Source of the DNA: Nostoc sp. FACHB-152
GTDB lineage: Bacteria; Cyanobacteriota; Cyanobacteriia; Cyanobacteriales; Nostocaceae
NCBI RefSeq assembly: GCF_014697475.1
Contig: NZ_JACJRV010000073.1
Coordinates: 1-37,506, forward strand
Reading direction: 5' to 3'
Length of the DNA: 37,506 nt
In this document: positions 15,976-24,165 of the stretch, piece after piece
Position numbering within the stretch: the first letter of the stretch is position 1
How the letters are laid out: every line of letters starts with the position of its first letter
Position numbers and translations under genes: made by a program
Notes under the pieces: generated by a model
The model's database searches: none
What the model was told of the DNA's origin: nothing
The model's input: only the letters and a program-made list of their open reading frames with translations

Positions 15976-18195
15976 ATGGACTTGTTTGACCAACATCTCA
16001 AAAAAATCGAAGAAACTCTTGCACCACTAGCGGCACGGATGCGTCCTTTGACACTAGATGAATTTGTTGGTCAAGATCATATTATTGGACCTGGTAGGCT
16101 ATTACGACGTGCCATTAGTTTAGACCAACTATCGTCAGTAATTTTCTACGGGCCACCAGGGACAGGAAAAACGACACTAGCACGAGTGATAGCGAATACA
16201 ACGAGTGCTCATTTTATTGCTATCAACGCAGTATTGTCAGGAGTTAAAGAAATTCGTGCTGCCATAGAAACGGCGCAACAACAGCGAAAAATGTACTCTT
16301 CACGGACGATTCTGTTTGTAGATGAGGTTCATCGTTTTAACAAATCCCAGCAAGATGCACTGTTGCCTTGGGTAGAGAACGGAACCGTAATTTTAATTGG
16401 TGCTACTACAGAAAATCCGTATTTTGAAGTCAATAAAGCATTAGTCAGCCGTTCGCGGATTTTTCAATTAAAGCAGTTAAACGACCAAGATTTGTACAAA
16501 ATTGTTCAACAAACACTAACTGACAGCGAACGTGGCTATGGAAAGTTAGCAGTAGAAATTGAGGATAAAGCTTTAGAACACTTGGTAAATGTTGCCAATG
16601 GTGATGCACGTTCGTTACTGAACGCTTTGGAATTAGCGGTAGAGACAACGCCAGCTGACGCACAAGGAATCATAAATATTAGTTTGGCAGTAGCAGAAGA
16701 GTCAATTCAACAACGTGCAGTTTTGTATGACAAAGAGGGAGATGTTCACTTTGATACAATAAGCGCGTTTATCAAAAGTTTGCGTGGTTCTGACCCGGAT
16801 GCTGCCTTATACTGGTTGGCAAAAATGGTGTATGCCGGAGAAGATCCCAGATTTATATTTCGTCGAATGCTAATTTTGGCAAGTGAAGATGTAGGTTTAG
16901 CTGACCCAAACGCAATTGTCGTTATCAATGGTTGTAATGAAGCTTTTGATAGAGTGGGAATGCCGGAAGGACGTTATCATTTGGCACAAGCGGCACTATA
17001 TTTAGCAACTGCACCGAAGTCAAATAGCGTCATGGGCTTTTTTGATGCACTAGCAGCAGTTGAGAGAGAAAAAGAAAAAGAAGTACCTAATCATTTGAGG
17101 GATGCGAATCGGGATAAGAAAGGGTTCGGACATGGGCAAGGTTATCTTTACCCTCATGCTTACCGAGATCATTGGGTAGCACAACAATATTTACCAGCCA
17201 GCCTGCAAGGGCAAGTATTCTACCAACCATCAACCGAAGGTCAAGAAAAGGAAATTAACACCCAAGTCTTGCGCCGCCGTGAAGCCCAACTAGCTGCCTT
17301 GATGGAAGGTAGTGCTGTTGCACCACTAGAAATATTAACTTATGGAAGTAGCGACAAAGCTAGCGAGCGTTGGTTGCAGCGAACACTTTCGCTTTTAGGT
17401 ACACATTTAGCAAGTGTTCGAGAACGGATTTTTGATTTAGCCCAATTGCAACGGCATCATTTAGTGTTAGATATCAATGCTGGCACAGGTTTACTGACTT
17501 GGGAAGCGATTCGGCAAGTACCAGAAGGCGGAGTATATGCTTGTGTTCGCACTCCTAGAGATGCTAATGCGCTACAGGAGCAAGCAGCAGCACTACCCCA
17601 ACTGATGCGTCCGGTCATTTTGAATGCACTAATCTCTCAACTGTCTGCGGTGTTGGCCCAAGAAGCACCAACTGTGCAATTTGATTGCATCATGGGACGA
17701 AATGCCTTGATGTCCGAACCTGACAAATTGCTTGCAGCCCAAACCTTAGCCCAACTAATACCGCCAGGAGGAAAACTGGTAGTGGCTGAGACTGTACCAC
17801 GTTACACTCAAAGGTTATACCGCTTACTTCCAGCAAACGTATTGGATGAAAAGTTGTATGAGCGATTAGTTGATGCAGAAGAAGCAATCTACATTAATCA
17901 ATCCGACCCTATGCTCAACTGGGATGCTGATGACTTACGTGATGCTTTTGCTTCAACCGGGCTAACAGTAGATATGGTAGTTGAACCTCATTCAACGCCA
18001 ATGCACATCAGTAGTGCTTTTTTGGAGCGTTTGTTTGCCACTAATGGTAATCGACCAAGTTATGCACAACGTCTGGGAGAAAAACTTAGCGTAGAAGAAT
18101 TAGTAACGCTCAAAGCAGTTTTTACCCAGTACTTGCTAAACCAGACAATTGATTGGCAAAGTGCGATCGCTTTCTTTAAGGCTTACAAGGTTTAA
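15976..18195 (+). CDS. rarA: RarA/MgsA-type AAA+ ATPase fused to a methyltransferase-like domain
   Basis: 739 aa. RarA is a clamp-loader-like ATPase that acts at stalled forks. The N-terminal 430 or so residues show all its motifs: [16 protein letters not shown] (23-38), Walker A GPPGTGKT (59-66), Walker [11 protein letters not shown] (113-122), sensor GATTENP (142-148), the arginine finger in SRSRIF (158-163), and the later [14 protein letters not shown] and [10 protein letters not shown] blocks of the tetramerisation region. Bacterial RarA ends near residue 440. Here about 300 more residues follow, with [15 protein letters not shown] (about 495-510), which resembles a SAM-binding glycine loop, so the extra part looks like a Rossmann methyltransferase. 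I recall cyanobacterial members of this length. It precedes parA but with a 275-nt gap. Confidence 0.9.
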   Translation: MDLFDQHLKKIEETLAPLAARMRPLTLDEFVGQDHIIGPGRLLRRAISLDQLSSVIFYGPPGTGKTTLARVIANTTSAHFIAINAVLSGVKEIRAAIETAQQQRKMYSSRTILFVDEVHRFNKSQQDALLPWVENGTVILIGATTENPYFEVNKALVSRSRIFQLKQLNDQDLYKIVQQTLTDSERGYGKLAVEIEDKALEHLVNVANGDARSLLNALELAVETTPADAQGIINISLAVAEESIQQRAVLYDKEGDVHFDTISAFIKSLRGSDPDAALYWLAKMVYAGEDPRFIFRRMLILASEDVGLADPNAIVVINGCNEAFDRVGMPEGRYHLAQAALYLATAPKSNSVMGFFDALAAVEREKEKEVPNHLRDANRDKKGFGHGQGYLYPHAYRDHWVAQQYLPASLQGQVFYQPSTEGQEKEINTQVLRRREAQLAALMEGSAVAPLEILTYGSSDKASERWLQRTLSLLGTHLASVRERIFDLAQLQRHHLVLDINAGTGLLTWEAIRQVPEGGVYACVRTPRDANALQEQAAALPQLMRPVILNALISQLSAVLAQEAPTVQFDCIMGRNALMSEPDKLLAAQTLAQLIPPGGKLVVAETVPRYTQRLYRLLPANVLDEKLYERLVDAEEAIYINQSDPMLNWDADDLRDAFASTGLTVDMVVEPHSTPMHISSAFLERLFATNGNRPSYAQRLGEKLSVEELVTLKAVFTQYLLNQTIDWQSAIAFFKAYKV

Positions 18196-18471
18196 TTTAT
18201 CATTTTTGGCAGGAAGACCCAATGCAGAACGAAGTGAGCGACTTGGAATGAGAGTCTGGCAAGAAGCTCTTAGTGAAGTTTGATTGGAACTAAGCGATTT
18301 CACTCTAAAATTGTCGTATTTTAAAATTCTACATTTCAATTAATGTGGAGAGTGATATTTGCTAAAGCTTAAAATCAGTCAAATAAAGAATGTATGATAT
18401 TTGCCTAAAGACATGAGCGTTAAGGCAATTGTTGTAAATCAATACAATAGTTATGTATAGCGAGGTTTTAG
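18196..18471 (+). promoter_or_regulatory. Upstream region of parA with a small inverted repeat
   Basis: 275 nt between rarA and parA. TTGTA (18432-18436) and TACAA (18443-18447) form an inverted repeat six bases apart, just ahead of an AT-rich TATGTATAG that could be a -10 box. ParA genes often repress themselves through such sites. The GAGG at 18462-18465 is the likely ribosome site for the GTG start. Nothing else is recognised. Confidence 0.35.
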
Positions 18472-19260
18472 GTGAAACAGGTAGTTATTGCAGTTTTGGC
18501 AAATGCTGGTGGTGTTGGTAAAAGTACTTTGTCTGTACATCTAGCTTATGAAGTTAGTAAGCGTAAGCGCAGGGTAGCTTTGCTAGATTTAGACCCGCAG
18601 CGATCGCTTGATGTCTTTTGTGGTTTAGAAGCAGCCCAAGCAGAAAACACAATGGCTAAGGTTTTAGCAAAGGATTTTAAGGGGGACTGGGTTTTAGTAT
18701 CAGCATGGGATGAAGCAAGAATAGAAGTTTGCCAAGGACATCCATCACTGGCTGATACAGCCAATGATTTAGTAATTCGTAAACGAGGAGAATATACCTT
18801 AGCGGATAGACTGCACAAATACCCTTTAACCCATGATTTGGTAATTATAGATTGTCCAGCTACCCTGGGGATGCTTAACGTCAATGCCTTAGCAGCAGCC
18901 ACTCATATTTTAGTACCAATACAGCTTGAAATGAAGGCGATATCAGGTTCTGCGGAGTTAATTGAATGGTGTATTAATACATCGGAAGAACTACAGCTAG
19001 ATCCTAAACCACCTATATTGGGGTTTGTTCCCAGTATGTATGATGAAGCAGTAGCAATGCACAGACAGTACTACTCCCAACTGCCAGCAATTGCAGAACA
19101 ATTAAATGTTAAATTATATCCAAAAATCCGTAGTTCTAACGAGTTTAAAAATGCCAGCGCACACGGGCTACCTTTACATAAATACAGAAATAAGCATCCA
19201 GCTTGTAAAGATTTTAAGCAAATTGCAGATGATGTGGTTGAATTAATCAAAAGTAAGTGA
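18472..19260 (+). CDS. parA: ParA partition ATPase
   Basis: 262 aa from GTG 18472. ParA moves plasmids or chromosomes by forming ATP-bound dimers on the nucleoid, released by ParB. Motifs are the P-loop NAGGVGKSTL (11-20), Walker A' ALLDLDPQRS (36-45), Walker B LVIIDCPATLGM (about 123-134) and PIQLEMKAISGSAELI. The first (signature) lysine of the deviant Walker motif, KGG in most ParA, is replaced: the sequence has Asn-Ala-Gly-Gly. There is no N-terminal helix-turn-helix, so it is the short (type Ib-like) form. parB follows after nine bases in the same operon. Confidence 0.93.
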   Translation: MKQVVIAVLANAGGVGKSTLSVHLAYEVSKRKRRVALLDLDPQRSLDVFCGLEAAQAENTMAKVLAKDFKGDWVLVSAWDEARIEVCQGHPSLADTANDLVIRKRGEYTLADRLHKYPLTHDLVIIDCPATLGMLNVNALAAATHILVPIQLEMKAISGSAELIEWCINTSEELQLDPKPPILGFVPSMYDEAVAMHRQYYSQLPAIAEQLNVKLYPKIRSSNEFKNASAHGLPLHKYRNKHPACKDFKQIADDVVELIKSK

Positions 19261-19269
19261 GGAGATTCA

Positions 19270-20394
19270 ATGGCGAAAACTTTACCACAAATAGGTGAAA
19301 AATTTAAAGGGGCAATTCAAAAAAATGAACAAGAAAGAAAAATTGCTGAACTACAAACAGAGGTAGAACAGCTTAGAATCAATCAAGCCCCTGAACTTGA
19401 AGCAGAGTTACAGATGTTGCGAGAACAACTGCGAAATCATTCAGGGGAAGTAGAAATTGCTCTTGAATTAATAGATCCTAATCCGAACCAACCCAGACAA
19501 ACCATTACTGTAGAATCTATTCAAGCAAAAGCACGACTACTAAAAAAACACGGGCAGATTACACCCATCATTCTTGTAGCCCAAGAAAATGGTCGTTACA
19601 TATTGTTAGATGGACAATTGCGTACTGAGGGGGCAAAGCTATTAGGATGGAAATTTATTCGGGCTGTTATAGTGCCGATGCCTAAAGATTTGACTCAATC
19701 ATCGTTAATTACTTTTCTTGGTTTTGAAGATTTAAATCCATTAGATAAAGCTGAAGCTATTATTCAAGAACTAAATAAAGCAACTGATCTGAGTTTAGAA
19801 GAAATTTCTACAGCACTAGCAACCGTGCTTAAACGTATAGAACGTGATAGCAAGAGTAAAGAGTTGACAAAATTAGTTGCTTTAGATGTAGATCAACAAA
19901 AGTTAGGATTAGAAAGTCTAAATGTAATAGGTGAAGAACAAAGTTTGTTTTTAATATTACTAGAGTTGGGCTTAAACCCTGCTTCAGTAAAGTCTAACCT
20001 GATGCCAATGCTTTCCTTACCAGAAGACTTAAAAAATGCAGTTCGTCATAAGGGGTTGAAAGGGGCGCACGCTTTAGCTCTCTCAACATTATCTGCAAAA
20101 GCTCTAAATACAGATGAAGGAAAGGCTTTAAAAGAACGTACTAAAATTACCGAAAAAGTTTTATTAGAAAATCTGACAGTACCAGAAACGCGGGAACTTA
20201 TTAAGCAAGTTAAAGCTAAATACTTAACACAAACAAAATCAGAATCCAAAGAAGTCAAATCTATAATCCAAAAAATCAGTAGTTTATCAGAAACATCATT
20301 AATTTATGCCAGTACTGAGCAACTTCAAGAACTAAAAACACTTTTGCAAAAAAAATTAGTTGAAATAGAGAACCTAAGCCAGCACCAAGCTTAA
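19270..20394 (+). CDS. parB: ParB-like partition protein
   Basis: 374 aa. It should bind a parS-like site and stimulate the ParA next to it. Residues about 18-56 form a coiled coil (NEQERKIAELQTEVEQLR). The ParB/Srx domain spans about 62-140: LIDPNPNQPRQ, ILVAQENGRYILLDGQLRTEGAKLLGW. The latter corresponds to the phosphate/CTP motif, but in the diverged form DGQLRTEGA rather than GERRxRA. The middle and C-terminal parts are helical, with LNPLDKAEAIIQEL and a final dimerisation-like helix (QLQELKTLLQKKLVEI). It starts at ATG 19270, preceded by GAGGAG. After the TAA stop the same frame continues as protein-like sequence (separate entry). Confidence 0.88.
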   Translation: MAKTLPQIGEKFKGAIQKNEQERKIAELQTEVEQLRINQAPELEAELQMLREQLRNHSGEVEIALELIDPNPNQPRQTITVESIQAKARLLKKHGQITPIILVAQENGRYILLDGQLRTEGAKLLGWKFIRAVIVPMPKDLTQSSLITFLGFEDLNPLDKAEAIIQELNKATDLSLEEISTALATVLKRIERDSKSKELTKLVALDVDQQKLGLESLNVIGEEQSLFLILLELGLNPASVKSNLMPMLSLPEDLKNAVRHKGLKGAHALALSTLSAKALNTDEGKALKERTKITEKVLLENLTVPETRELIKQVKAKYLTQTKSESKEVKSIIQKISSLSETSLIYASTEQLQELKTLLQKKLVEIENLSQHQA

Positions 20395-20874
20395 AAGCGT
20401 AAATCTCAAGTGATGGCTCGTCTAGCGGATGAAGAAACGCGCCAACAACTTTTAGAGTAAGCGTCTGCTGATATTACAACAGAGCGATACTCAGAGCATC
20501 AGCCTGTCTCTAATCCTGATGAACTAACACAGCAACGAAATGAAGTGGCGATCGCTCTCCCTAGCTATTAACCCAAAGAAGCAGTCTAAACCTCTGAAGC
20601 CATCAAAACCCCAAACCCAAAAGTCAGAGTTAAGAGAGCGGTTTCAACACCTCAAGTTTTAGACTATAACAAAGTAGTAAGATGAGTAACTTTTGAATGT
20701 TGGCATTGTCAAGAGGGAATAATTAGCGAGTTTAGGGGAGAGGCAATAATGGGAGAGTACAAAGGAAAACCTTCCATCACTCCGGTGAACGTGGGATGCC
20801 CTAAGTGTGCTAAAACTTTCATCAAGTCGAGTACGGGAGAGGTGCTATCGACAACAGCGATATCTTCACCTTGA
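20395..20874 (+). pseudogene. Decayed reading frame in phase with parB
   Basis: After the parB stop the same frame reads about 160 codons of protein-like sequence, interrupted by TAA at 20458, TAA at 20569, TAA at 20587 and TGA at 20683, and ending at TGA 20872. Recognisable pieces are VMARLADEETRQQLLE, ERYSEHQPVSNPDELTQQRNEV, TPNPKVRVKRAVSTPQVLDYNKVV, and a zinc-ribbon-like part with CWHC and GCPKC. All four stops can be made from CAA or CGA by one C-to-T change. The last open part (ATG 20749, preceded by GGGGAGAGG) could still make a 41-aa peptide. I read it as a former parB-operon gene with a C-terminal zinc ribbon; no family is recognised. Confidence 0.5.
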
Positions 20875-20923
20875 AAGTATTGATGGTATAGGTATCAATT
20901 CAGAATTATTAGAAAGAAATCTA

Positions 20924-21439
20924 ATGCCAAAATTGTCCTGTTTAACTGCACCGTTAATTGTACTAACAGTGTTGACCTTGGCAAGTTGCAGCACCACTAG
21001 TATTGAGCAGTACGAAGCGACAGCACTTACCAGTTATACATGGCAAGTGAAGTATGCCAATAACTTAACTAATGCACCGCAGCCGAGAATTGAAAGCTTT
21101 GCTACTGCATCAGTGCTGAATCGAAATGGATTAAAACCAACAGGAGCAGTTGTTGGCCCAGATGACCAGTGTTTATGGTGGCCGACTTTACCACCACGCC
21201 CAAGTATTGATGAGGTAGAACAACGCAAAAAATCTCAAGAAGAGGCAGGCAAACCAGAACTACAGAAAACGGTGAAATACCAAATTACTTATGGTGTGGG
21301 TGAGCAACAGAAAACGCTACCCACTAACTATGATGTTTATCGACAGGTAGTAAAAGCTTCCCCTTCCCGCATTCCTCTAGAATTAACTTTCGGATTAAAT
21401 GATGACTCGGTAGAAAAGGCTGAACCAGTTAGTAAATAG
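20924..21439 (+). CDS. Putative lipoprotein
   Basis: 171 aa from ATG 20924. The N-terminus PKLSCLTAPLIVLTVLTLASC is a signal peptide with an LASC lipobox (Cys22), so the protein should be lipidated and membrane-bound. A longer frame starting GTG 20807 would put 39 unrelated residues before the signal, overlapping the decayed zinc-ribbon frame, so I reject that start. The mature part has YTWQVKYANNLTNAPQPRIESF, GPDDQCLWWPTLPPRPSIDEVEQRKK and a YQITYGVGEQQKTLP strand. No known domain is recognised. It lies between the two partition cassettes. Confidence 0.65.
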   Translation: MPKLSCLTAPLIVLTVLTLASCSTTSIEQYEATALTSYTWQVKYANNLTNAPQPRIESFATASVLNRNGLKPTGAVVGPDDQCLWWPTLPPRPSIDEVEQRKKSQEEAGKPELQKTVKYQITYGVGEQQKTLPTNYDVYRQVVKASPSRIPLELTFGLNDDSVEKAEPVSK

Positions 21440-21815
21440 TCGTTTAACAAACTAGCCCAGAAGCGATTCTCCTTGTCTGGTAAAGAGATTTAAGCCTTCC
21501 AGTAAAAATTCGCCATTTTCTGCATAGGGCGATGGCTGCGCCAACGTCATTAGCGAAGCGGTAGCGAGTTTACGAGCGTCAGACGAACGCACTTCAATTC
21601 AAAATCCAAAATTGTTTGCTGCCAAAATCGATTTTTTAAAAATTACTAAAAATAAGTAAACCTTGTAAAACTACAAATGGGTGTCAAATGGGGGTCATAT
21701 GACCCCTAAAAACTCCCAGAAAGTCATGGGGGCTAAATAGAGGTCATATGGGTACTAAATAACCCCTATTTGGGGTATGCTCAAAAAGTCCTGATTTTAT
21801 GACGTAATTTACCCA
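21440..21815. promoter_or_regulatory. Palindrome and direct-repeat cluster upstream of the ParM-like gene
   Basis: 375 nt without a gene. The right half is a dense repeat cluster: AAATGGGTGTC (21675-21685) followed directly by AAATGGGGGTC (21686-21696), the perfect palindrome GGGGTCATATGACCCC (21691-21706), a second GAGGTCATATGGGTAC copy (about 21740-21753), and the inverted pair ACCCC / GGGGT at 21762-21776. This layout just ahead of a ParM/ParR-type operon fits a centromere-operator (parC-like) site. The left half (21520-21600) holds GCGAAGCGG-type fragments of a dispersed repeat. Confidence 0.6.
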
Positions 21816-22757
21816 ATGGCGAACATCCACGCACTACAAAAAATTTTTCCCGCAGGCTTTGACAATGGCTATGGAAGTTTGAAGCTGTTAGTCGATGGCT
21901 TTGATGTTGTCAGAGTACCCAGCTACATTTCCACAGCAGACATGGAAGATGTTCCAGGGAGAGTAGAATTTAATGGAATAGCATACACAGTTGGAGAATC
22001 GGCATTCCGTGCCGGAGATCATTTTGAACGCAACACCGATAGTAATGAGAATAAGATAAAGAATGCCCTGACGACTTTGCTGGGAGCATTAGCACATTTG
22101 CCACACCGCAAAGCATGGCATTTGAAGTTAGTCGTCAGCTTACACGATGTTGCTCTGGCAAAAAACTTAACGCAAGTACTCAATGGAGAATACCTTGCTG
22201 TCCTTGCTGGCAAACCCTCAGAGATTAAAGTAGAAGTCCTGAAAGTAGTTCCAGAGGGTATGGGAGCTTTGTTTGGACAAGCATTACCCAAAAAACTAAC
22301 AGTTTTAGATTTTGGCAATGGCACAACACTGTATTCTCGATACACCCAAGGAAAAAGAGAACTGCACACTCCTTACCCAGTAGGTGTAGAAGTCCTCATT
22401 GATGAGATTGCCCAAAAAATGAAACATCTCAATGGGGGTAAAGTAGGGGACGCATCGAAGGTGCGATTTTGCTTAGAAATGGGACATACCAGATATAGCC
22501 GGGACATAGATATCAAAGATGTCTACATGGGTTGTTTCAAAGATTGGTATGAGAAGTACTTGAAAAAAGTAGTAGGTATGGCACTGGATGCTAAACATCA
22601 AGGCGATGAAATCTGGGCGATTGGTGGGGGCTGCCTATTGCCAGGATTTAAAAAGCTGCTAGAGAAAAATGGCTTCAAAGTCCTGGACAATCCGGTAGAA
22701 GCAAATGCTGCGGGATTGCTAGAAATGGCCAAAGCAATGGTGAACAAGAATTCTTAA
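21816..22757 (+). CDS. parM: ParM/actin-like plasmid segregation protein
   Basis: 313 aa. Actin-fold ATPases of this kind form filaments that push plasmid copies apart. The three nucleotide motifs are visible: phosphate-1 AGFDNGYGSLKL (13-24), phosphate-2 LDFGNGTTLYS (164-174), and the adenosine motif IGGGCLLPGF (269-278). The length is right for ParM/AlfA/Alp7-type proteins and shorter than MreB-FtsA types; nothing suggests a chaperone. The repeat cluster lies directly upstream, and a 101-aa partner follows after 21 nt, the usual two-gene arrangement. The ParM subfamily cannot be fixed by eye. Confidence 0.85.
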   Translation: MANIHALQKIFPAGFDNGYGSLKLLVDGFDVVRVPSYISTADMEDVPGRVEFNGIAYTVGESAFRAGDHFERNTDSNENKIKNALTTLLGALAHLPHRKAWHLKLVVSLHDVALAKNLTQVLNGEYLAVLAGKPSEIKVEVLKVVPEGMGALFGQALPKKLTVLDFGNGTTLYSRYTQGKRELHTPYPVGVEVLIDEIAQKMKHLNGGKVGDASKVRFCLEMGHTRYSRDIDIKDVYMGCFKDWYEKYLKKVVGMALDAKHQGDEIWAIGGGCLLPGFKKLLEKNGFKVLDNPVEANAAGLLEMAKAMVNKNS

Positions 22758-22778
22758 GAAAACCAGTAAGAAAAAGCA

Positions 22779-23084
22779 ATGTTTAATAATCAGGATGAAG
22801 CCCCAGAAAAAGTACGGATCAGAAATAATTACCGTGAACGGATACTGGCTGAGGCGAAAGAATTAGATAAAAGCTATCTGGAGACGGTTCATTTCATCAT
22901 TGATTGCTACTTTGCATTCAAAAAAGGAGTGTTGAAAGTACAGCAACCAATGTCTTATACATCCGGTTTCAATGGAATAGATCTTAATTCGGGAGCATCC
23001 CAAGCCTCTGTTAGCCGTGTATCGACCTACGCTGAACAAGAGGATTCAGGTGATGAAACATTTTCGCTAGACTTTGATTTGTGA
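22779..23084 (+). CDS. ParR-like adaptor for the ParM-like filament
   Basis: 101 aa. Residues about 9-50 (EKVRIRNNYRERILAEAKELDKSYLETVHFIIDCYFAF) suggest a short strand and two helices, as in ribbon-helix-helix DNA-binding proteins. The C-terminal half is Ser-rich and ends in an acidic tail (EQEDSGDETFSLDFDL), as in ParR-type adaptors, where the tail contacts the filament. The gene follows the actin-like gene by 21 nt, so it is almost surely cotranscribed. The role is inferred from position and shape, not from a family match. Confidence 0.62.
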   Translation: MFNNQDEAPEKVRIRNNYRERILAEAKELDKSYLETVHFIIDCYFAFKKGVLKVQQPMSYTSGFNGIDLNSGASQASVSRVSTYAEQEDSGDETFSLDFDL

Positions 23085-23137
23085 GTCTGAATTAGCCTAT
23101 TGTAGTGAGAACAAGATTGCCGCCCAGTTAGTTAAAC

Positions 23138-23177
23138 CAGTGAACAGTGAACAGTGAACAGTGAATAGTGAACAGTT
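23138..23177. repeat. Heptanucleotide tandem repeat CAGTGAA
   Basis: Five units of seven bases (four CAGTGAA and one TAGTGAA) followed by CAGTTA. Short tandem heptamers of this sort (STRR) are typical of heterocystous cyanobacteria. Confidence 0.9.
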
Positions 23178-23272
23178 ATCAAGGCGTATGGTGGGGGATT
23201 TAAACCCGCCACCAACGCCGACCAGCAATTGGTGTAGTGTTTCGCCAACGATAAAAACTCACTCTTGACTGG

Positions 23273-23314
23273 TAACTGATAACTGATAACTGATAACTGA
23301 TAACTGATAACTGT
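23273..23314. repeat. Heptanucleotide tandem repeat TAACTGA
   Basis: Six units, the last being TAACTGT, and the array runs right up to the stop codon of the SWIM gene. It is 95 nt from the CAGTGAA array and has a different unit. Confidence 0.9.
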
Positions 23315-24156
23315 TAAATCAAGTTTTGATTTTTAGTTTTGACACGTTGATAAAGCTCCTCCATAGTTTCGATAAAGGAACTATCTTTTTGCCAGAAAGC
23401 AGGGAAGTCCCCTTCCTTCTTAATTAAAATTGCGGGAATGCCACTATCATTAGACGCTTCAATAGTTGAGGGCAATCGCTTACTACCTAACCAAAACTCT
23501 CGAAGATGCGGTTTTTGATTAACAGCCCGCTTTTCTATTTTTGTATAGAAAGATTCACTCTCTTGTATACTAACCTCTTCGGGCTGCGAAAGGGAGGTTG
23601 ATAGTGCTTTGCCCAAGGGAGAAGCCGCTAATTTCGCTTGCAGTTCTGTTTTAGAGAGTCCACGCAATTCAAATAATAGAAATGGATTGGCATCTAGTTG
23701 AGAAGCTACCAGATAATAGACACCAGCAATATGCTTACAGGGATTAGCATAATCTGGGCAAGAACATTTAGTTTTAAAGTCTTTGCTACTATGAGGTAAT
23801 AAATGTAATCCTATTTGGGCAAAAATTTCTTCAATATTTTCGGGAACTTCATTGAGCAGTAATCGAGAAACAATACTAGCTTTAGAAGCAATCTTGGGAA
23901 TAGCTTCATTCCAGCGTGCCTTAGTAATAGGTGTAATTTCAATGACTATGTTATACGTTGGTTCTTTATAAACTCCAAAGTAAGGATTAATAGAGCCTTT
24001 AACTTTAGCAGTGATTTGATTAAGTTCAATATCAAAACTTTTGACTTTACCACCACGAGCATAAGAACGTCCGCGTTGAAGTCGGTTATCGTCGGTAAAA
24101 GCTTCTAAGGCTTGAATAAAACGCTCACCCCACCAAGTGCGACTAAATTTAGCCAT
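23314..24156 (-). CDS. SWIM zinc-finger protein
   Basis: 280 aa. The start AKFSRTWWGERFIQALEAFTDDNRLQRGRSYARGGKV is the typical N-terminus of this bacterial family. The SWIM motif CxCx(n)CxH is complete at about residues 130-146 (KCSCPDYANPCKHIAGVYY). SWIM domains bind zinc and are thought to contact DNA or protein. The SNF2 helicase gene ends nine bases upstream on the same strand, so the two form an operon, an arrangement common for this pair. The C-terminal 80 residues are Ser-rich and variable. Its stop codon overlaps the end of a TAACTGA heptamer array, so the 3' end may have been altered by repeat insertion. Confidence 0.9.
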   Translation of the reverse strand: MAKFSRTWWGERFIQALEAFTDDNRLQRGRSYARGGKVKSFDIELNQITAKVKGSINPYFGVYKEPTYNIVIEITPITKARWNEAIPKIASKASIVSRLLLNEVPENIEEIFAQIGLHLLPHSSKDFKTKCSCPDYANPCKHIAGVYYLVASQLDANPFLLFELRGLSKTELQAKLAASPLGKALSTSLSQPEEVSIQESESFYTKIEKRAVNQKPHLREFWLGSKRLPSTIEASNDSGIPAILIKKEGDFPAFWQKDSSFIETMEELYQRVKTKNQNLI

Positions 24157-24165
24157 ATACTATAC

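Noticed and set aside
20807-20923. N-terminal extension of the lipoprotein from GTG 20807
   Set aside because: It would bury the signal peptide behind 39 residues and overlaps the decayed zinc-ribbon frame in another phase.
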